Notes: generated by a model from the sequence alone, not told the origin. Positions 6,598 to 16,099 are shown, counted from the stretch's first letter. The stretch: DNA of 38,544 nt from CAZEDK01 sp964511025 (GCA_964511025.1 CAZEDK010000011.1:1-38544), one strand, 5' to 3'. Numbers and translations are program-made.

Positions 6598-6603
6598 TAT
6601 AAC
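6598..6603 (+). promoter_or_regulatory. -10-like TATAAC before def
   Basis: TATAAC ends 7 bases before the def ATG. This fits a transcript that begins at the start codon. There is no Shine-Dalgarno sequence and no clear -35 box. Confidence 0.4.
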
Positions 6604-6610
6604 TTAAAAA

Positions 6611-7117
6611 ATGGCGATACTCAAAATACAAACTGGCGTAGACAATATAATTCTTCGTACAAAATCCAAAATAATTTTGAAAATTGATAAAAATATAAAA
6701 AATCTGATCAAAGACATGTGTGATACTCTAGATTTGGATGGTATCGGACTTGCGGCGCCACAGGTTGGACATAATTTGAGAATTGTTCTGGTAACCATGA
6801 ATTCTGGGAAAAAAAATCAAAACACTGTAGTGATGATTAATCCTGAAATACTTAAATTTTCAGATAATATGACAATTATGGAAGAAGGCTGCCTTAGTTT
6901 GCCAAAAGTTTTTGCGAAACTAAAAAGACCAAATGAGGTTTTGCTGAAATATTTTGACGAAAAAATGAAAGAGCATTTATTGCATTTAACTGACTTAAAC
7001 GCAAGAATAGTTCAGCACGAAATAGATCATCTGGATGCGATACTTTTTGTTGATAGGATGGAAGGCGGACTACATGAATATAAAACAGGAGAAAAAATAG
7101 AAGCGGTAACGATCTAA
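6611..7117 (+). CDS. def: Peptide deformylase
   Basis: Removes the formyl group from the N-terminal methionine of new proteins in the cytoplasm. All three metal-site motifs are present: GIGLAAPQVG, EEGCLSLP (Cys ligand) and QHEIDHLDAILFVDRM (two His ligands and the catalytic Glu). At 168 residues it is of normal length. It is monocistronic or heads a unit with the unknown gene at 7196, and is divergent from hicBA. The ATG at 6611 has a -10-like box directly before it, suggesting a leaderless message. Confidence 0.95.
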   Translation: MAILKIQTGVDNIILRTKSKIILKIDKNIKNLIKDMCDTLDLDGIGLAAPQVGHNLRIVLVTMNSGKKNQNTVVMINPEILKFSDNMTIMEEGCLSLPKVFAKLKRPNEVLLKYFDEKMKEHLLHLTDLNARIVQHEIDHLDAILFVDRMEGGLHEYKTGEKIEAVTI

Positions 7118-7145
7118 TCCATTAGAAAAAAGCTACTTTTTGTGA

Positions 7146-7151
7146 TATAAT
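7146..7151 (+). promoter_or_regulatory. Extended -10 TGATATAAT
   Basis: TATAAT preceded by TG at the extended -10 position, following the def stop. The best -35 candidate, TTAGAA at 7122, is weak. It should drive the two unknown genes that follow. Confidence 0.5.
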
Positions 7152-7195
7152 AGAAGGATTTTTTGTTCGCAAACTATTCCTTTTATGAGCTATTT

Positions 7196-7555
7196 ATGAG
7201 CTATACGCAAAATACAGACGCAAAAATAGCTTGTGATGAATTGTTGCGATTAATACAAAATTCAAGAATTTTGCAGCAAATGCCAGAATCGCAAAGGCAG
7301 AATTTTATATTGAAAATTTTTAATACCACGGAAGAGAATAAGCTGATTTTATATCGTTTTTTAATTGAGGAGTCGCAAGTAATTAACGATTTTAATAGTC
7401 AAAAAAATCAACAAAAATCAGCAATTTTCAAAAAATATATTTCCAAGTTTAAGGTCTTGCTTGCAAAAGGCAGCAAATTAGTTTTATCAACAAAAGAGCA
7501 AAAAGATAAAGCAAAAGAAACTCAAAATTTAGAAATGCTTTTAAATGAAGTTTAA
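7196..7555 (+). CDS. Unknown small helical protein
   Basis: I do not recognise a family. About 119 residues from ATG 7196, starting MSYTQNTDAKIACDELLRLI, mostly amphipathic helix with a lysine-rich second half (KKYISKFKVLLAKGSKLVLS) and no membrane span or signal peptide. The frame extends upstream to a TTG at 7163, preceded by agaagga. The TATAAT at 7146 puts transcription start near 7158, which makes ATG 7196 the more ordinary choice, though the TTG cannot be excluded. The 1278-residue gene follows after 20 bases, so they are probably co-expressed. Confidence 0.55.
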   Translation: MSYTQNTDAKIACDELLRLIQNSRILQQMPESQRQNFILKIFNTTEENKLILYRFLIEESQVINDFNSQKNQQKSAIFKKYISKFKVLLAKGSKLVLSTKEQKDKAKETQNLEMLLNEV

Positions 7556-7575
7556 ATTTAAAAAACAAAAATAAA

Positions 7576-10500
7576 ATGGGTGCAGAAATGTTTCAAACAC
7601 CGGCTACAGTAGAAACAAAACAGTACAAAGAAGCGGATACAATTTCTCCAGAAGATGTTCAGGTTTTAAGGCGACAAGCTGAACAAGCCTTGGTTGACAT
7701 TACAGAAAGATTGAATTTGCTTAAAGACGATGCGGACGGTAAAACAATGGCTGATGGTTTGCAGGGGCAAGCTGAAGATTTAAAAACGGCTTTAACTCAA
7801 GATATAGCCCAAATAGATGCAAATACAATAGATACAGTTGGCGAATATCAACAAATAAGAGAAAGAATATTATCTTTGGATTCAAGACTTTCACTTTCAA
7901 CCTATGAAGATTTGGGTGAGGAATTCAGCGACGAAGTCTCTGACAAAATATACAATGGTGAAGTAGAAGATTTAAGTGCTGAATATTTTGGGAAAAAAGT
8001 GACTTTCAAAAAAGGTAGCGGTTTGAAAATATTGAGAGATGATTATAGCGGAAACAAACTTTTTAGCTTGCCATCCGGCGTTGATTTTGAAGTCAAAGTT
8101 GTAGATATGAACGCTGTCAAAGTTGGCGATCAAAAATTTGTAAAAATTGAATATGGCGGAGCTTATTTTTTTATAAACACAAAACATTTGGATGCCGGTA
8201 ATAATTTAAAAGCGCCACAAAAGCCTGTAGAAATTCCCGAAGTTGCTACTGCGACTGCAAGCCCAAGAGAAAAATTTGCTAACCTTCAATTAACTGACGC
8301 AAAGAGTAATTTTTACGAACAAATTCTTACACAAATCAAATCTTTAAAAGCTGGCGATAATAATTTATATCAATTTAATTTCAAAGCCGACCCTCCAGAT
8401 ATTTATCGAAACGTATCAATCAAATTCTTTTTGGAAGGAGATCAGCTCGTTTTGAATCTAAATGGAAATACAATGCGTTTTCCGAGGACTGAAGAAGATT
8501 TTATAAATGTTGTCGTTTATCGACAAGAACGAGCTGGTGGTCGATTAAAACCCAAACCAATTAACAGATCTGAATCTTTGAATTTTTTGAGAGAAGGTTC
8601 TTTGGGCGAGCTGAGTAATTTAGCTGATTTGAGCTTGTTATTAAGCAAACTTCCGGTCGGACAGGAATATGTTTTGAGTTTTTACTCTTTAAAAATAAAG
8701 GTAAGAAGAATAGAAGGCTCCAAATATTCTCTTTTTGCAATGAATACTGGAGGTGATGTAAAGAAAGACGCCAAATTTCTGCAAATTGATGATAATACTG
8801 ATATTCCTTCTGTGATTGGAAGCGTTGCTAGATTTGCACAGTATGAGTTTTACAATAATGAGAATCCGGCTAGTCATAGCAGTGCAAGCGCGGATTTCGT
8901 GCAAAAAATCACAGATCCTAAAGAATGGCAAAAGTTTTTGAATGAGGAGTTACCATCAAAACTCAATATTGACACTCAATCGCTACAAATAAATTTGAAT
9001 GCTACCGATGTTTACACGATTTATTGTAGAAATTATTCTATGGATTCTCAAGATCGTTTATATGAAATAAAAAAAGGAGCATATTCAGTGCAAGAAGCAA
9101 CAAGCTCGAATTATCATTATTTGAATATGGAACAGTTAAAAAGTGAATTAAATGAACTGCAAAAATCAAGTTGGAACCCAATGTTGCAGGAAAAAGCGCA
9201 AGAATACGCAAAGAGTTTGGACGAAAGAGCTAGAACGAAAATAGATTTCTATAAACATCCTTCATTGCAAGAATATGGTTTAGCAAAAAAATCCAGAGCA
9301 GAATTTTTAGTTTCTATTTCTAATCCAAACCCAACTTCAGATCTACGAAGAGGAAATGGCGAATTATCAAAATATCCACAGAAAGATATTGATTTAGCTT
9401 TGGAGCGTTTGAAATTAAAAGCACTTGATCGTATAAGTCCATTTTTTGAAGATGCAAAAGATGGCATGCTATCAAGATCGACATTGAAATCGCTTGGGAT
9501 TGAGGAAGCTGATTTGCCGGAGTTAAATAGTGTTTTGGATCAAAACAATCTTAATTTGGCTCTATATCAACTACTGATTAACTTTGCGCTAACACTTGGT
9601 TTAAAAAATCCAAATGCAAAAGATGCAAGCTCAAGAGATAAATTGGAAACGGCTGTTTTTGGATATTACAAGGATACACTCTTGAGAAACAATTTGCAGT
9701 TTTTATTACAAGATTTTACAAAGCCACAATATCGAGGTCCCATTTTGATTGTCGATCAAAGAGAAGCTGATCTGGATTTAACAATTGAAAAGAATCCGGT
9801 TTTAAAAGTTGACGATTTCTCTACTTTTAGAAAATTTGCAATGTCAGAGCGTTTTAGAACCAGGCATAAAAAAGAAGATGCTAAAGACAATCCTTTAACT
9901 TATAAAAGAAATCTTAGCAAAGAAGCCATAGCAAGTGGTGTTTCTCCTAGTGCCGTCAAACGTGTTGAATTTACTTTTCCGAAGCTTGAATATTCCGGAC
10001 AACGGCAAAAAAGTGACGTTGTGAAAAAAGGAGAAGAGAAATACATAATGTTAGAAAATTCAGACGGTACTGTCAAAATATTTAAGTTTATAGAGGAAAA
10101 AGGTATGGAATTGTTAGTAGATTCATCGTTAGTTGACAAACATGAATTGGAACAAAAAATGCAGGCATTAAAAGCCAATTTTGAACAATCTCAGCTTTTA
10201 CAAAAAGCTTTTAAAAAACAAGAAGCAAAACGAGCGGCTATTGCAAAAATGGTTGGAGATTACGATGCCAGGCAACCGGACAGTCAAAATTATTCAGCGA
10301 GAACTGAAGGAAGCAGGGCAGATGGAACGTATGAGTCAACAATTACGCAAACTAATCCTGATTTAACCTATAGCATGACTCAAGAGCAATTAAATAATTA
10401 TTTGCAAGGAAATAAAGGAGATTTGGACAAAAGAAAAGGTTTAAGAATTTATGATGCTTATTTTGGATTTCAGCCAAGATTCATATTGAGTAAAAAAGGA

Positions 10501-11412
10501 CTTGAAATTACCGGAAGCAAATACCAAGGTCAGCCTGTTGTTGCGGAGCAAAAATGGGAAAATGATACAGGTGAAATAAGAAGAAACACTTTATATGAAG
10601 GAAAAAAAATACCTAATATTGATTTACTCAAAAGAATTTCCGCCACGAACTTGCATTTTATCAGAAAAGATATGTGGCACATGAAAGATAAAACACTGGA
10701 GAAAGCTTTGAAAATCACAAAAGAAGAGGCTGATAAGCTTAGTAATCCATTATTTAGCGATCCTCTAAGAAGGTATTTCACACAATATGACAAGTCAGAA
10801 AAAAAATTAGAGCAAGTACTTGCAATGAAAGACAGGATCAAAACAAATTACGGAGAAAGTAGCGAAATTTATAGAGCAATGAATGCATTTGGAGATACAT
10901 TGGTAAATGCAGAAGGGAGAGTTAATACTGAAAAAGTTGATTTACGCTTGAAGATGAAAGGCAAAGTTACGGTTGAAGATATGTTTAGAATCTTTGCTCA
11001 GATTGATTTTTTGAAAGACAAAACTGATCAAGCGGTAGCCCAAATTGAAGCGAAAGAATATTCCGAAAGAGAAAAGACAATAGTTGGATTCAAAGAAGAT
11101 ACAATGTATTTGACCAAGCAACAGAAAAAAGCCTTGCAAAGCGCGCGGTGGGGTGAAGATAGATATTTTCCTTGCGAGGTTGATGCTGTTTTTATTAATG
11201 GCAACGGCAAAGAAGTTCCTAAACATTTTGATCGTAGTCAATGTTTGGCGACCATGGATGCTTATACCGGTGAATTTAGAGTTGTATATCCATTGAATCC
11301 AAATACTAAGCAGGTAGATAGAACAGTGCCTGGTAGTTGGCTCAAAAACCCATCAGATCCAAATCCTAACAACTTTACAGCCGTAACAAGAGTAAAAAGG
11401 ATAAAAAAGTAA
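7576..11412 (+). CDS. Very large unknown protein with an SH3-like segment
   Basis: A 1278-residue protein that I cannot place in a family. It has no signal peptide and no membrane segment, so it is probably cytoplasmic. The N-terminal 120 residues are acidic and helical. Residues about 138-210 (KKVTFKKGSGLKILRDDYSG, later VGDQKFVKIEYGG) look like a bacterial SH3-like barrel. The rest alternates charged helices with short strands and has no tandem repeats I can see; the last 60 residues are richer in Pro, Gly and Asn. It lies 20 bases after the small helical gene. Its 3' end overlaps the convergent FemAB-like gene by 38 bases. Base composition is like its neighbours. Confidence 0.65.
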   Translation: MGAEMFQTPATVETKQYKEADTISPEDVQVLRRQAEQALVDITERLNLLKDDADGKTMADGLQGQAEDLKTALTQDIAQIDANTIDTVGEYQQIRERILSLDSRLSLSTYEDLGEEFSDEVSDKIYNGEVEDLSAEYFGKKVTFKKGSGLKILRDDYSGNKLFSLPSGVDFEVKVVDMNAVKVGDQKFVKIEYGGAYFFINTKHLDAGNNLKAPQKPVEIPEVATATASPREKFANLQLTDAKSNFYEQILTQIKSLKAGDNNLYQFNFKADPPDIYRNVSIKFFLEGDQLVLNLNGNTMRFPRTEEDFINVVVYRQERAGGRLKPKPINRSESLNFLREGSLGELSNLADLSLLLSKLPVGQEYVLSFYSLKIKVRRIEGSKYSLFAMNTGGDVKKDAKFLQIDDNTDIPSVIGSVARFAQYEFYNNENPASHSSASADFVQKITDPKEWQKFLNEELPSKLNIDTQSLQINLNATDVYTIYCRNYSMDSQDRLYEIKKGAYSVQEATSSNYHYLNMEQLKSELNELQKSSWNPMLQEKAQEYAKSLDERARTKIDFYKHPSLQEYGLAKKSRAEFLVSISNPNPTSDLRRGNGELSKYPQKDIDLALERLKLKALDRISPFFEDAKDGMLSRSTLKSLGIEEADLPELNSVLDQNNLNLALYQLLINFALTLGLKNPNAKDASSRDKLETAVFGYYKDTLLRNNLQFLLQDFTKPQYRGPILIVDQREADLDLTIEKNPVLKVDDFSTFRKFAMSERFRTRHKKEDAKDNPLTYKRNLSKEAIASGVSPSAVKRVEFTFPKLEYSGQRQKSDVVKKGEEKYIMLENSDGTVKIFKFIEEKGMELLVDSSLVDKHELEQKMQALKANFEQSQLLQKAFKKQEAKRAAIAKMVGDYDARQPDSQNYSARTEGSRADGTYESTITQTNPDLTYSMTQEQLNNYLQGNKGDLDKRKGLRIYDAYFGFQPRFILSKKGLEITGSKYQGQPVVAEQKWENDTGEIRRNTLYEGKKIPNIDLLKRISATNLHFIRKDMWHMKDKTLEKALKITKEEADKLSNPLFSDPLRRYFTQYDKSEKKLEQVLAMKDRIKTNYGESSEIYRAMNAFGDTLVNAEGRVNTEKVDLRLKMKGKVTVEDMFRIFAQIDFLKDKTDQAVAQIEAKEYSEREKTIVGFKEDTMYLTKQQKKALQSARWGEDRYFPCEVDAVFINGNGKEVPKHFDRSQCLATMDAYTGEFRVVYPLNPNTKQVDRTVPGSWLKNPSDPNPNNFTAVTRVKRIKK

Positions 11413-12397
11413 GTTTTTTATATATTCGCATCAAACAGTAGCAAAAAGGTTTAAAGATATATACTTTTGTGGCTTCATAGTTAATAGCAATTCCGCCAAA
11501 TTTCATTTTAAACTCTGTTACTTTTGCTAATTTATCATTTTTATCATAATCACCTTCTTTATTTAATTTCGAAATTCCAAGAAAATCATAAATTTTATAT
11601 CCTTTTTCTTTTGCGTCGCAGACTGCCTGCCACTGAAGCAGGTATGGCGCCATGAGATTTCTATATTTGCCTGAGGAGGCTCCATAATAATATGTACAGG
11701 TATTTTCACTGAAAGTATGAATAGTTCCACCTATATATTCACCATTATATTTAGCTAGATATAGGCAAACTTTTTCTTTTAAATTTTTCAGCATTTTGAA
11801 ATAATAATCTTCATTGTGTGCCTCGAAGCCGTCTCTATTAGTAGTTTCTGTTAAAATCTGAAAAAAAACATTAATCATTTTTTCTAAATTTTTGTTTGTA
11901 AAATCATATTTTTCAATTTCTATATTATTTTTTTCTGCTATTTTGATATTATACCTTCCTTTCTGTTTCATTTGTGTCAGAATTTCAGCAAGGCTTTGTT
12001 CAAGATCGATAATTAGGGTGTGTTGTGGCAGGTAGGAGAACTGAGAGCTGAGAACTGAGAGCTGAGAACTGAGAGCTGAGAACTGAGAACTGAGAACTGA
12101 CCTGCCCGAATTGGTACAGGCGGGGAACTGAGAACTGAGAACTGAATTTTCAAATCTTATGTATATGGCTTTTTGTTCTTTAGCTAGTTTTTTTATTTCG
12201 TCGAAAAATTTATTTTTATTAGTTAAATTCACCCTAGCCACCCAAAACCAGCAAAGATTTAGTGGAAGTCTGATTTTTACTATTTTAATCCCTTCTATTT
12301 CAAAAACTTCGCGATTAATTGACTGCTGAAAAACTTTCCATTCTTGACTTTGGTGAATGGATTTACCAATTAATAGTTTGATGTAATCTTTATGCAT
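11375..12397 (-). CDS. FemAB-like peptidoglycan aminoacyltransferase with in-frame heptad insert
   Basis: Fem-type transferases use aminoacyl-tRNA to add residues to the peptide of peptidoglycan precursors, at the cytoplasmic membrane face. Family features: MKQKGRYNIKIAEKNNIEI (about residues 143-161), FFQILTETTNRDGF, YLAKYNGEYIGGTIHTF, TYYYGASSGKYRNLMAPYLLQW and YKIYDFLGIS. Residues about 84-121 (SVLSSQF/SALSSQL repeats) are not part of the family and come from a 7-base tandem repeat inserted without a frameshift. The gene follows ftsZ after 17 bases on the same strand, consistent with an ftsA-ftsZ-femAB unit. No Shine-Dalgarno is seen. The 3' end overlaps the convergent gene by 38 bases. 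Confidence 0.85.
   Translation of the reverse strand: MHKDYIKLLIGKSIHQSQEWKVFQQSINREVFEIEGIKIVKIRLPLNLCWFWVARVNLTNKNKFFDEIKKLAKEQKAIYIRFENSVLSSQFPACTNSGRSVLSSQFSALSSQLSVLSSQFSYLPQHTLIIDLEQSLAEILTQMKQKGRYNIKIAEKNNIEIEKYDFTNKNLEKMINVFFQILTETTNRDGFEAHNEDYYFKMLKNLKEKVCLYLAKYNGEYIGGTIHTFSENTCTYYYGASSGKYRNLMAPYLLQWQAVCDAKEKGYKIYDFLGISKLNKEGDYDKNDKLAKVTEFKMKFGGIAINYEATKVYIFKPFCYCLMRIYKKLTFLSFLLLLRL
12036..12143. repeat. Heptanucleotide tandem repeat inside FemAB-like gene
   Basis: Nine tandem 7-base units alternating gagaact and gagagct (12036-12098), a 24-base GC-richer spacer with acctgcccg and caggcgggg, then three more units (12123-12143). Because 7 is not a multiple of 3, gain or loss of a single unit would shift the frame of the host gene. 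The same units recur at 15005 and 17553, where they are non-coding. Confidence 0.9.
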
Positions 12398-12414
12398 TTT
12401 TTTTGTGCGAACCG

Positions 12415-13617
12415 TTATCTCCCGATTTTATTTCTCATAAACGCAGGAATATCATATTCATCATCTGATGGACCACCAAATCCTCCTCTAGCCATATTGC
12501 CCCCTATTACATTTTTTACCGCATCAGTTGATTTGGTGTGCGCTTCGTCAAATCCTGTAGCTACAACAGTAACTTTCATCTCTCCTTGATATTTTTCATC
12601 AATTACCGCTCCAAATATAATGTTTGCATCAGGAGCACATGATTCAGTAATAATTCTACTTGCTTCATCAATTTCGTACATTGATAAATCTCGACCACCG
12701 GTAATATTGAACAAAAGTCCTTTTGCGCCCTTGATATCAATTCCAAGCAGAGGACTCGTTGTTGCGGCTCTAGCGGAATCAACGGCTCTAGTCTCGCCGG
12801 ATCCAAATCCTATACCCATCATGGCAGTACCTGCATTTTGCATAATAGCTTTAACATCAGCAAAATCCACATTTATAAGACCGTGTGTAGTTATCAAACC
12901 TGAGATCCCTTGAATACCCTGTTTTAAAACATCATCTACAAACATAAAAGCATCATTTAGCGTGGTTTTTTTATCAATAATGCCAAGAATTCTGTCATTT
13001 TCAATTGCTATAAGCGTATCAACCTTTGATTTAAGCTCATCATAACCTTGTTTTGCTTGGTCTGCTCTTCTTTTGCCTTCAAATGAAAAAGGTTTGGTGA
13101 CTACACCTATTGTCAAAATATCCATTTCTCTTGCAATTTCGGCAATTACAGGAGCAGCACCGGTTCCGGTGCCACCTCCAAGACCACATGTAATGAAAAC
13201 CATGTCAGCCCCCTGCAAATGCTCTTTGATTTCTTCAGTGCTTTCATTCGCGGACAATTTACCTATTTCAGGATTGCTTCCGGCACCAAGTCCTCTTGTT
13301 GTTCCTCTTCCAAGATTAATTCTGTTTTGACTTGAAGTGTGTGAAAGTGCTTGAGCATCAGTATTTGCAACAATAAATTCAACTCCCTTAATTCCAGATT
13401 CAACCATTCTATTTACAGCATTTGATCCTCCCCCGCCAACGCCAATAACTTTGATTGTGGCAATTCGATGAAAATCAGGAGTTACCTCGACATTTCTATG
13501 TTTTGCTTTAGGTGCGTTAAACAATGATTTTAATGCTTCGTCAGGGTGTTTTTGATCATTACTGTCATCGTCATCATGTTGAGTATGATGAAATGGATTA
13601 TAGCCTTGGTTTGTCAT
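12415..13617 (-). CDS. ftsZ: Cell division GTPase FtsZ
   Basis: The tubulin-like GTPase that forms the division ring. IKVIGVGGGGSNAVNRM at about residues 51-67 and the tubulin signature GLGGGTGTGAAPVIAE near 145 bind GTP. NFADVKAIM-like (VDFADVKAIMQNAG) and the T7-loop region are present. The C-terminus ends DIPAFMRNKIGR, the conserved peptide that binds FtsA or similar partners. At 400 residues it is normal length, with about 45 variable residues before the GTPase domain rich in H and D. It starts 19 bases after the ftsA stop. Confidence 0.97.
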   Translation of the reverse strand: MTNQGYNPFHHTQHDDDDSNDQKHPDEALKSLFNAPKAKHRNVEVTPDFHRIATIKVIGVGGGGSNAVNRMVESGIKGVEFIVANTDAQALSHTSSQNRINLGRGTTRGLGAGSNPEIGKLSANESTEEIKEHLQGADMVFITCGLGGGTGTGAAPVIAEIAREMDILTIGVVTKPFSFEGKRRADQAKQGYDELKSKVDTLIAIENDRILGIIDKKTTLNDAFMFVDDVLKQGIQGISGLITTHGLINVDFADVKAIMQNAGTAMMGIGFGSGETRAVDSARAATTSPLLGIDIKGAKGLLFNITGGRDLSMYEIDEASRIITESCAPDANIIFGAVIDEKYQGEMKVTVVATGFDEAHTKSTDAVKNVIGGNMARGGFGGPSDDEYDIPAFMRNKIGR

Positions 13618-13636
13618 ATATAGTAAGTGAAGAATA

Positions 13637-14881
13637 TTAAGGAAGCAGGCGATGTAGCCAGTTTTTCATTGTGCTTAGCATTTTACCTATATTCAAAGCC
13701 TTGAATTGGCTTAGTCCGCTATGATTTTCTTCATACTGGCTTCCCCAGATTAAAAGTCCAATAACGGTCGCAAAAGCAGGATCGTCAATACCATCAACAA
13801 CCCCATCAACATGCTGCGGATAACCGATTTGTACAGGCAAATTAAGTGTTTCTCTGGCAAGATCAACAAGTCCTGGCATTTTGGAAGCTGCTCCTGTAAG
13901 TACAACGCCGGAAGGCAACATGCCATCCCTCCCTATTTTTCTAAGCTCATCCTTGATAAGACATAAAATTTCATGATATCTCGCTTGAATTATTTCAGAT
14001 AAATGTTGCTTTGAAACCACCTGATTATCGAGAGGACTTAAACGTGCTAGATCTATAGTTTCGCGCTGATTGACTTCTGAAGGCTTGCAGCTGCCAAATT
14101 CAATTTTGATTTTTTCTGCCGCATCAATTGACGCTCGCAGCCCAATAGCTATATCATTTGTTACGTTTTCTCCTCCAACAGGTATAACTCCGGAATGTAG
14201 TATCGTACCTTCTTCAAATATTGCAAAAGAAGTTCCTCCTGCGCCTATATCGACACATATTACACCTAACTCTTTCTGCCTTCTACTCAAGACAGCATTA
14301 CTTGCAGCAAGACTGTTTGGCATAATATCTCTTATATCCAACCCTGAATGATATACGCATTTTTCTATATTTTTTATAATTGGAAGCTGTCCTGTGATTA
14401 TGTGTGCATCAACTTCAAGTCGAACGCCCATCATTGAAACTGGATATTTAATTCCTTTTTGATCGTCAACAGAAAAAGTTTTTGGAATAACTCTCAAAAT
14501 TCTTGAATTACTTGGAATAGCAACATTTTTCGCCGCATCAAGCACTCTGTCTATATCAAGCTCAGTTATTTCACCTTCTTTGTGCGCAACTGCAATTACT
14601 CCTTTACTCTCGTGAGATTTGATATGATTACCTCCGACACCCAAAAATACATAATTAATAGCTTCACCAGCCATCCTTTCAGCGTCTTCGGAAGATATAG
14701 ATATGGCCTCAATCACCCTGTCTACATCTATAACCGCTCCTTTGCGAAGACCCTCTGAAGGCGCTATGCCAACTCCAAGTATATTTATACTGTGATTATC
14801 CTTATCGCTAAGGCTCGCTACCATGGTTCTGATTTTGTGACTACCTATGTCAAGAGCAGCAATAATTTGGCTTTTTGCCAT
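13637..14881 (-). CDS. ftsA: Cell division protein FtsA
   Basis: Actin-like ATPase that anchors FtsZ to the membrane. Actin-fold motifs: AALDIGSHKIRTMVASL near the N-terminus, ICVDIGAGGTSFAIFEEG (phosphate 2) and VLTGAASKMPGLVDLARE (adenosine). The C-terminus MLSTMKNWLHRLLP fits the amphipathic membrane-targeting helix. ATG 14881 is chosen: the protein then starts MAKSQIIAALDIG as usual. The upstream TTG at 14941 would put a TATACTATAT promoter-like sequence (about 35 bases before the ATG) inside the gene. Length is about 414 residues. It heads the ftsA-ftsZ-femAB unit. Confidence 0.95.
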   Translation of the reverse strand: MAKSQIIAALDIGSHKIRTMVASLSDKDNHSINILGVGIAPSEGLRKGAVIDVDRVIEAISISSEDAERMAGEAINYVFLGVGGNHIKSHESKGVIAVAHKEGEITELDIDRVLDAAKNVAIPSNSRILRVIPKTFSVDDQKGIKYPVSMMGVRLEVDAHIITGQLPIIKNIEKCVYHSGLDIRDIMPNSLAASNAVLSRRQKELGVICVDIGAGGTSFAIFEEGTILHSGVIPVGGENVTNDIAIGLRASIDAAEKIKIEFGSCKPSEVNQRETIDLARLSPLDNQVVSKQHLSEIIQARYHEILCLIKDELRKIGRDGMLPSGVVLTGAASKMPGLVDLARETLNLPVQIGYPQHVDGVVDGIDDPAFATVIGLLIWGSQYEENHSGLSQFKALNIGKMLSTMKNWLHRLLP

Positions 14882-15159
14882 AAAAAGTGTTTGTGGAATT
14901 AGTGCAAGGGGCAATATAGTATAAAACTTTTTCTTCAGCAAATATTTTCTTCAAAAATATGTCATAAATTTGAACTTTGTCGCAAACTTTTATTCAGTTC
15001 AGTTGAGAATTGAGAACTGAGAACTGAGAGCTAAGAGCTGAGGAAATCTTTTGTTTGATTGCTTTTGCAGATTGACAGCTTTCAAAAGGTTAGTAGCTGA
15101 GAAAATATTGTATTCGCGATTTTGATGTGCATATTTTTTATCCAATTTTTTATTGAATT
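14882..15159. other. Spacer upstream of ftsA with heptad repeats
   Basis: No gene is seen. It holds a minus-strand -10-like TATACT about 35 bases before ftsA, and five tandem heptads at 15005-15039 (gagaatt, gagaact, gagaact, gagagct, aagagct). The rest is unstructured AT-rich sequence between ftsA and the end of the exonuclease gene. Confidence 0.5.
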
Positions 15160-16071
15160 TTAAAATAATGTTGGCTGGTTATTGTTAATAAATAAGACTT
15201 TTTTCTCCAAAAAATTAGCTTTGTTAATTAAATTATAACATTCATATTTTTTAAAAAAGTCGTAAAGCCCATTTAGGTTGATATTACTCAAATGGGTACT
15301 CTTTAAATCAATGTTTAAATTTAGTTCGATGTTTATTCTCGCTAGTTTTTGGCTCAAAAAGGCAATTTCTTTATCGTTGATAAATTTTTCTTTTAACGTG
15401 CTTGGATTTATTTTTTCAATATTTGCATATATATTTTCCAAAGTTCCATATATATTGAGTATTTTTGTTGCGGCTACAGGTCCTAGACCTCTAATTCCGG
15501 GTATATTATCGCTTTTGTCACCGCAAATAGCTTTGAAATCGATTACTTGCCGTGGCTTAATGCCATATTTTTTTTCAACTTCTTCTTCTGTGTAGAATTT
15601 TAAATTTTTTATACCTTTTGAAGGGGATGCGACTAATATATTTTTGTCTATCAGCTGCAAAGTATCCATGTCGCCGGTAGCAATTATTACTTTTGTATCC
15701 TCGTTTGCGTATTTTTTGCTTAGAGAACCTATGATGTCATCAGCCTCGTACCCTTCAAAATCAATATGTTTTATAAAAGCTATATCTAAACCTTCCTTGA
15801 TAAATGGCAACTGTGCGTATAATTCGTCAGGAGCTTTTGCTCTGTTAGCCTTATATTCTACAAAGACTTCATGTCGGAAAGTTTTCTTTTTACTGTCAAA
15901 TGCAAATATACAATAACTAGGATCTATTTCTCTTATAATATTAAGCGCCATGAGAAAAAATCCATATAAAGCATTAGTATGTATGCCATTTTTTGTTTGT
16001 AAACCAAAAGGTATAGCGTGAAAAGCTCTATGTAGAAAAGCATTGCCGTCAAATATCAAAATCTTTTCCAT
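15160..16071 (-). CDS. Stand-alone 5'-3' exonuclease (PolA N-terminal type)
   Basis: A flap-type nuclease that removes RNA primers and 5' flaps. It matches the N-terminal domain of DNA polymerase I. The metal-binding acidic residues lie in LIFDGNAFLHRAFHA, CIFAFDSKKKTFRHE, FEGYEADDIIGSL and IATGDMDTLQLI, and the helix-hairpin-helix is GDKSDNIPGIRGLGPVAATK. At 303 residues there is no polymerase domain and none of the flanking genes encodes one. Stand-alone versions are common in small genomes. Start at 16071 gives MEKILIFDGNAFLHR, the normal beginning. Confidence 0.93.
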   Translation of the reverse strand: MEKILIFDGNAFLHRAFHAIPFGLQTKNGIHTNALYGFFLMALNIIREIDPSYCIFAFDSKKKTFRHEVFVEYKANRAKAPDELYAQLPFIKEGLDIAFIKHIDFEGYEADDIIGSLSKKYANEDTKVIIATGDMDTLQLIDKNILVASPSKGIKNLKFYTEEEVEKKYGIKPRQVIDFKAICGDKSDNIPGIRGLGPVAATKILNIYGTLENIYANIEKINPSTLKEKFINDKEIAFLSQKLARINIELNLNIDLKSTHLSNINLNGLYDFFKKYECYNLINKANFLEKKVLFINNNQPTLF

Positions 16072-16099
16072 CTATTAAATAATTTCCTATACACCTTAC

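Noticed and set aside
10181..10366. Small plus-strand frame inside the 1278-residue gene
   Set aside because: Out-of-frame shadow with no start signal and no similarity to a known protein.
12036..12143. Tandem repeats as a possible CRISPR array
   Set aside because: The units are 7 bases without unique spacers, and no cas gene is present.
14882..14941. Upstream TTG start for ftsA
   Set aside because: It would add 20 hydrophobic residues before the conserved MAKSQIIAALDIG and place a TATACTATAT promoter-like sequence inside the gene.
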